A stretch of DNA of 64,000 nucleotides, from contig NZ_JMME01000001.1 in NCBI RefSeq assembly GCF_000686945.1, positions 62,001 through 126,000 on the forward strand, read 5' to 3'. The stretch is from Selenomonas sp. AE3005 (lineage in GTDB: Bacteria; Bacillota; Negativicutes; Selenomonadales; Selenomonadaceae). The notes beneath the pieces were generated by a model, which was not told the origin of the DNA, did not search any database, and worked only from the letters and a program-made list of their open reading frames with translations. Positions 63,329 to 64,000 of the stretch are shown piece after piece. The number at the start of each line of letters is the position of its first letter. Positions within the stretch are counted from its first letter, which is position 1. The position numbers were made by a program, and so were the translations under genes.

Positions 63329-63397
63329 GTGAACCCTGTGCACAGATTGACGGGATAATTTTAAGAACTCTTTTACTGTCAAAAAGCAATTTAATAT

Positions 63398-64000
63398 TTA
63401 ATTTACTTTTTCAAAATCTGAGGCCGGGTGTTTGCAGAGGGGGCAGATAAAGTCAGCCGGCAGTTCATCTCCTTCATATTCGTAGCCGCAGATTGTGCAG
63501 CGCCAGATGGTTTTGCCGGAGGTGTTTTGCACGGGCTGCGGTTTCGGTTTGATATTCTGATGATAGTAACTATAAGTGGCAGCCGGCGTGCTGCTCAGTA
63601 CATCCATATCCGTGACACTGGCAATAAAGAGGCTATGGGTGCCCAGGTCGATTTCCTGTGTAACATAAGCCGCGATATAGGCATTGGTGCCCTCTGTGAT
63701 GATACGGCAGCCATTAGCACCGCGCTGGGTGTCAAAAAAACCGGCAAATTTGTCAGTATCGCGCCCTGACTGGAATCCGAAACGTTTAAACAGTTCAAAA
63801 TTGGCCTCCTGACTGATGATGGAGGCGGTAAATTTTTTGCTGGCGGCAATCATATCCCTAGTGTAGTTGCTTTTGTTGACAGCAATGGTAATCTGATTGG
63901 GGTCGGAGGTAACCTGGGTGACAGTGTTAATGATACAGCCATTGTCCTTGCCATCGAGATTGGCTGTGAGGACGTAAAGACCGTAGGAAATATTAAACAT
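63398..64000 (-). CDS. Flavin reductase-like domain fused to rubredoxin (high-molecular-weight rubredoxin); 5' end at window edge
   Basis: 200 residues visible: an FMN-binding flavin reductase-like domain (~1-150, SYGLYVLTANLDGKDNGCIINT) and a C-terminal rubredoxin with the iron ligands in CTICGYEY and CPLCKHP. An ATG lies exactly at the edge, but family members begin a few residues earlier, so the true start may lie outside. Such fusions pass electrons to flavodiiron proteins for oxygen or NO reduction in anaerobes. A probable role in oxidative defence is by family analogy. Confidence 0.9.
   Translation of the reverse strand: MFNISYGLYVLTANLDGKDNGCIINTVTQVTSDPNQITIAVNKSNYTRDMIAASKKFTASIISQEANFELFKRFGFQSGRDTDKFAGFFDTQRGANGCRIITEGTNAYIAAYVTQEIDLGTHSLFIASVTDMDVLSSTPAATYSYYHQNIKPKPQPVQNTSGKTIWRCTICGYEYEGDELPADFICPLCKHPASDFEKVN

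Noticed and set aside
62777-63382. Small frames sharing the peptide LRRAGQRR on opposite strands
   Set aside because: The shared peptide comes from the inverted repeat arm B read in both directions; no ribosome site or conserved protein supports either.

Overview
The window looks like chromosome from a diderm Firmicute of the class Negativicutes, most probably a Selenomonas-like (Selenomonadaceae) anaerobe. Firmicute regulation is everywhere: a T-box before pheST, a perfect CIRCE before groES, a c-di-AMP riboswitch before an NlpC/P60 hydrolase and two cobalamin riboswitches. A TolC-MacA-MacB set with an exported outer-membrane channel implies an outer membrane. The PTP-like cysteine phytase and the rubredoxin fusion also fit rumen/gut Selenomonadales. 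Species assignment is inference.

Layout. 1-1.0 kb: tail of a MATE exporter. 1.0-6.3 kb: cobalamin riboswitch and a five-gene Nik/Opp-type ABC importer. 6.4-8.2 kb: rplS, lepB, exonuclease III. 8.3-10.1 kb: an acidic coiled-coil orphan and a RelB-YoeB toxin-antitoxin pair bracketed by 33-bp direct repeats. 10.1-17.6 kb: glgB, typA, a class III aminotransferase and a U32 peptidase-like gene. 17.8-22.9 kb: phytase, T-box, pheS-pheT-zapA. 22.9-28.3 kb: two convergent chemoreceptor genes separated by a complete IS256-family element whose ends and target duplication can be read. 28.5-34.8 kb: ilvH-ilvC-leuC-leuD-leuB-ilvB for branched-chain amino acids. 34.9-38.1 kb: PAS-GGDEF protein, acyltransferase, small exported protein. 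38.1-38.6 kb: tRNA Asp-Gly-Cys-Gly-Cys. 38.7-47.5 kb: compact run nudix-M50-scpA-scpB-U32-mutS2-MATE. 47.6-49.6 kb: RNase P RNA, c-di-AMP riboswitch, NlpC/P60, a 25-codon ORF and folB. 49.6-51.8 kb: second cobalamin riboswitch with two tandem terminators before a GntP-type permease, then a structured RNA-like stretch. 51.8-58.1 kb: VanW protein, groES-groEL, e(P4)-like phosphatase, recQ. 58.2-62.8 kb: tolC-macA-macB exporter. 62.8-63.4 kb: gene-free region of nested inverted repeats. 63.4-64.0 kb: flavin reductase-rubredoxin fusion.

The most unusual signal crosses gene boundaries. The 10-bp palindrome TGAC-NN-GTCA occurs about 20 times where roughly one copy is expected from base composition, and the exact 12-mer TTGACTTGTCAA (either strand) occurs six times where about 0.01 is expected. 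Inside genes it always sits in one codon phase (GAC-NNG-TCA); between genes it forms hairpin arms in terminators. This resembles the behaviour of DNA uptake sequences or of a protein-binding or modification site, but no function can be shown from one window.
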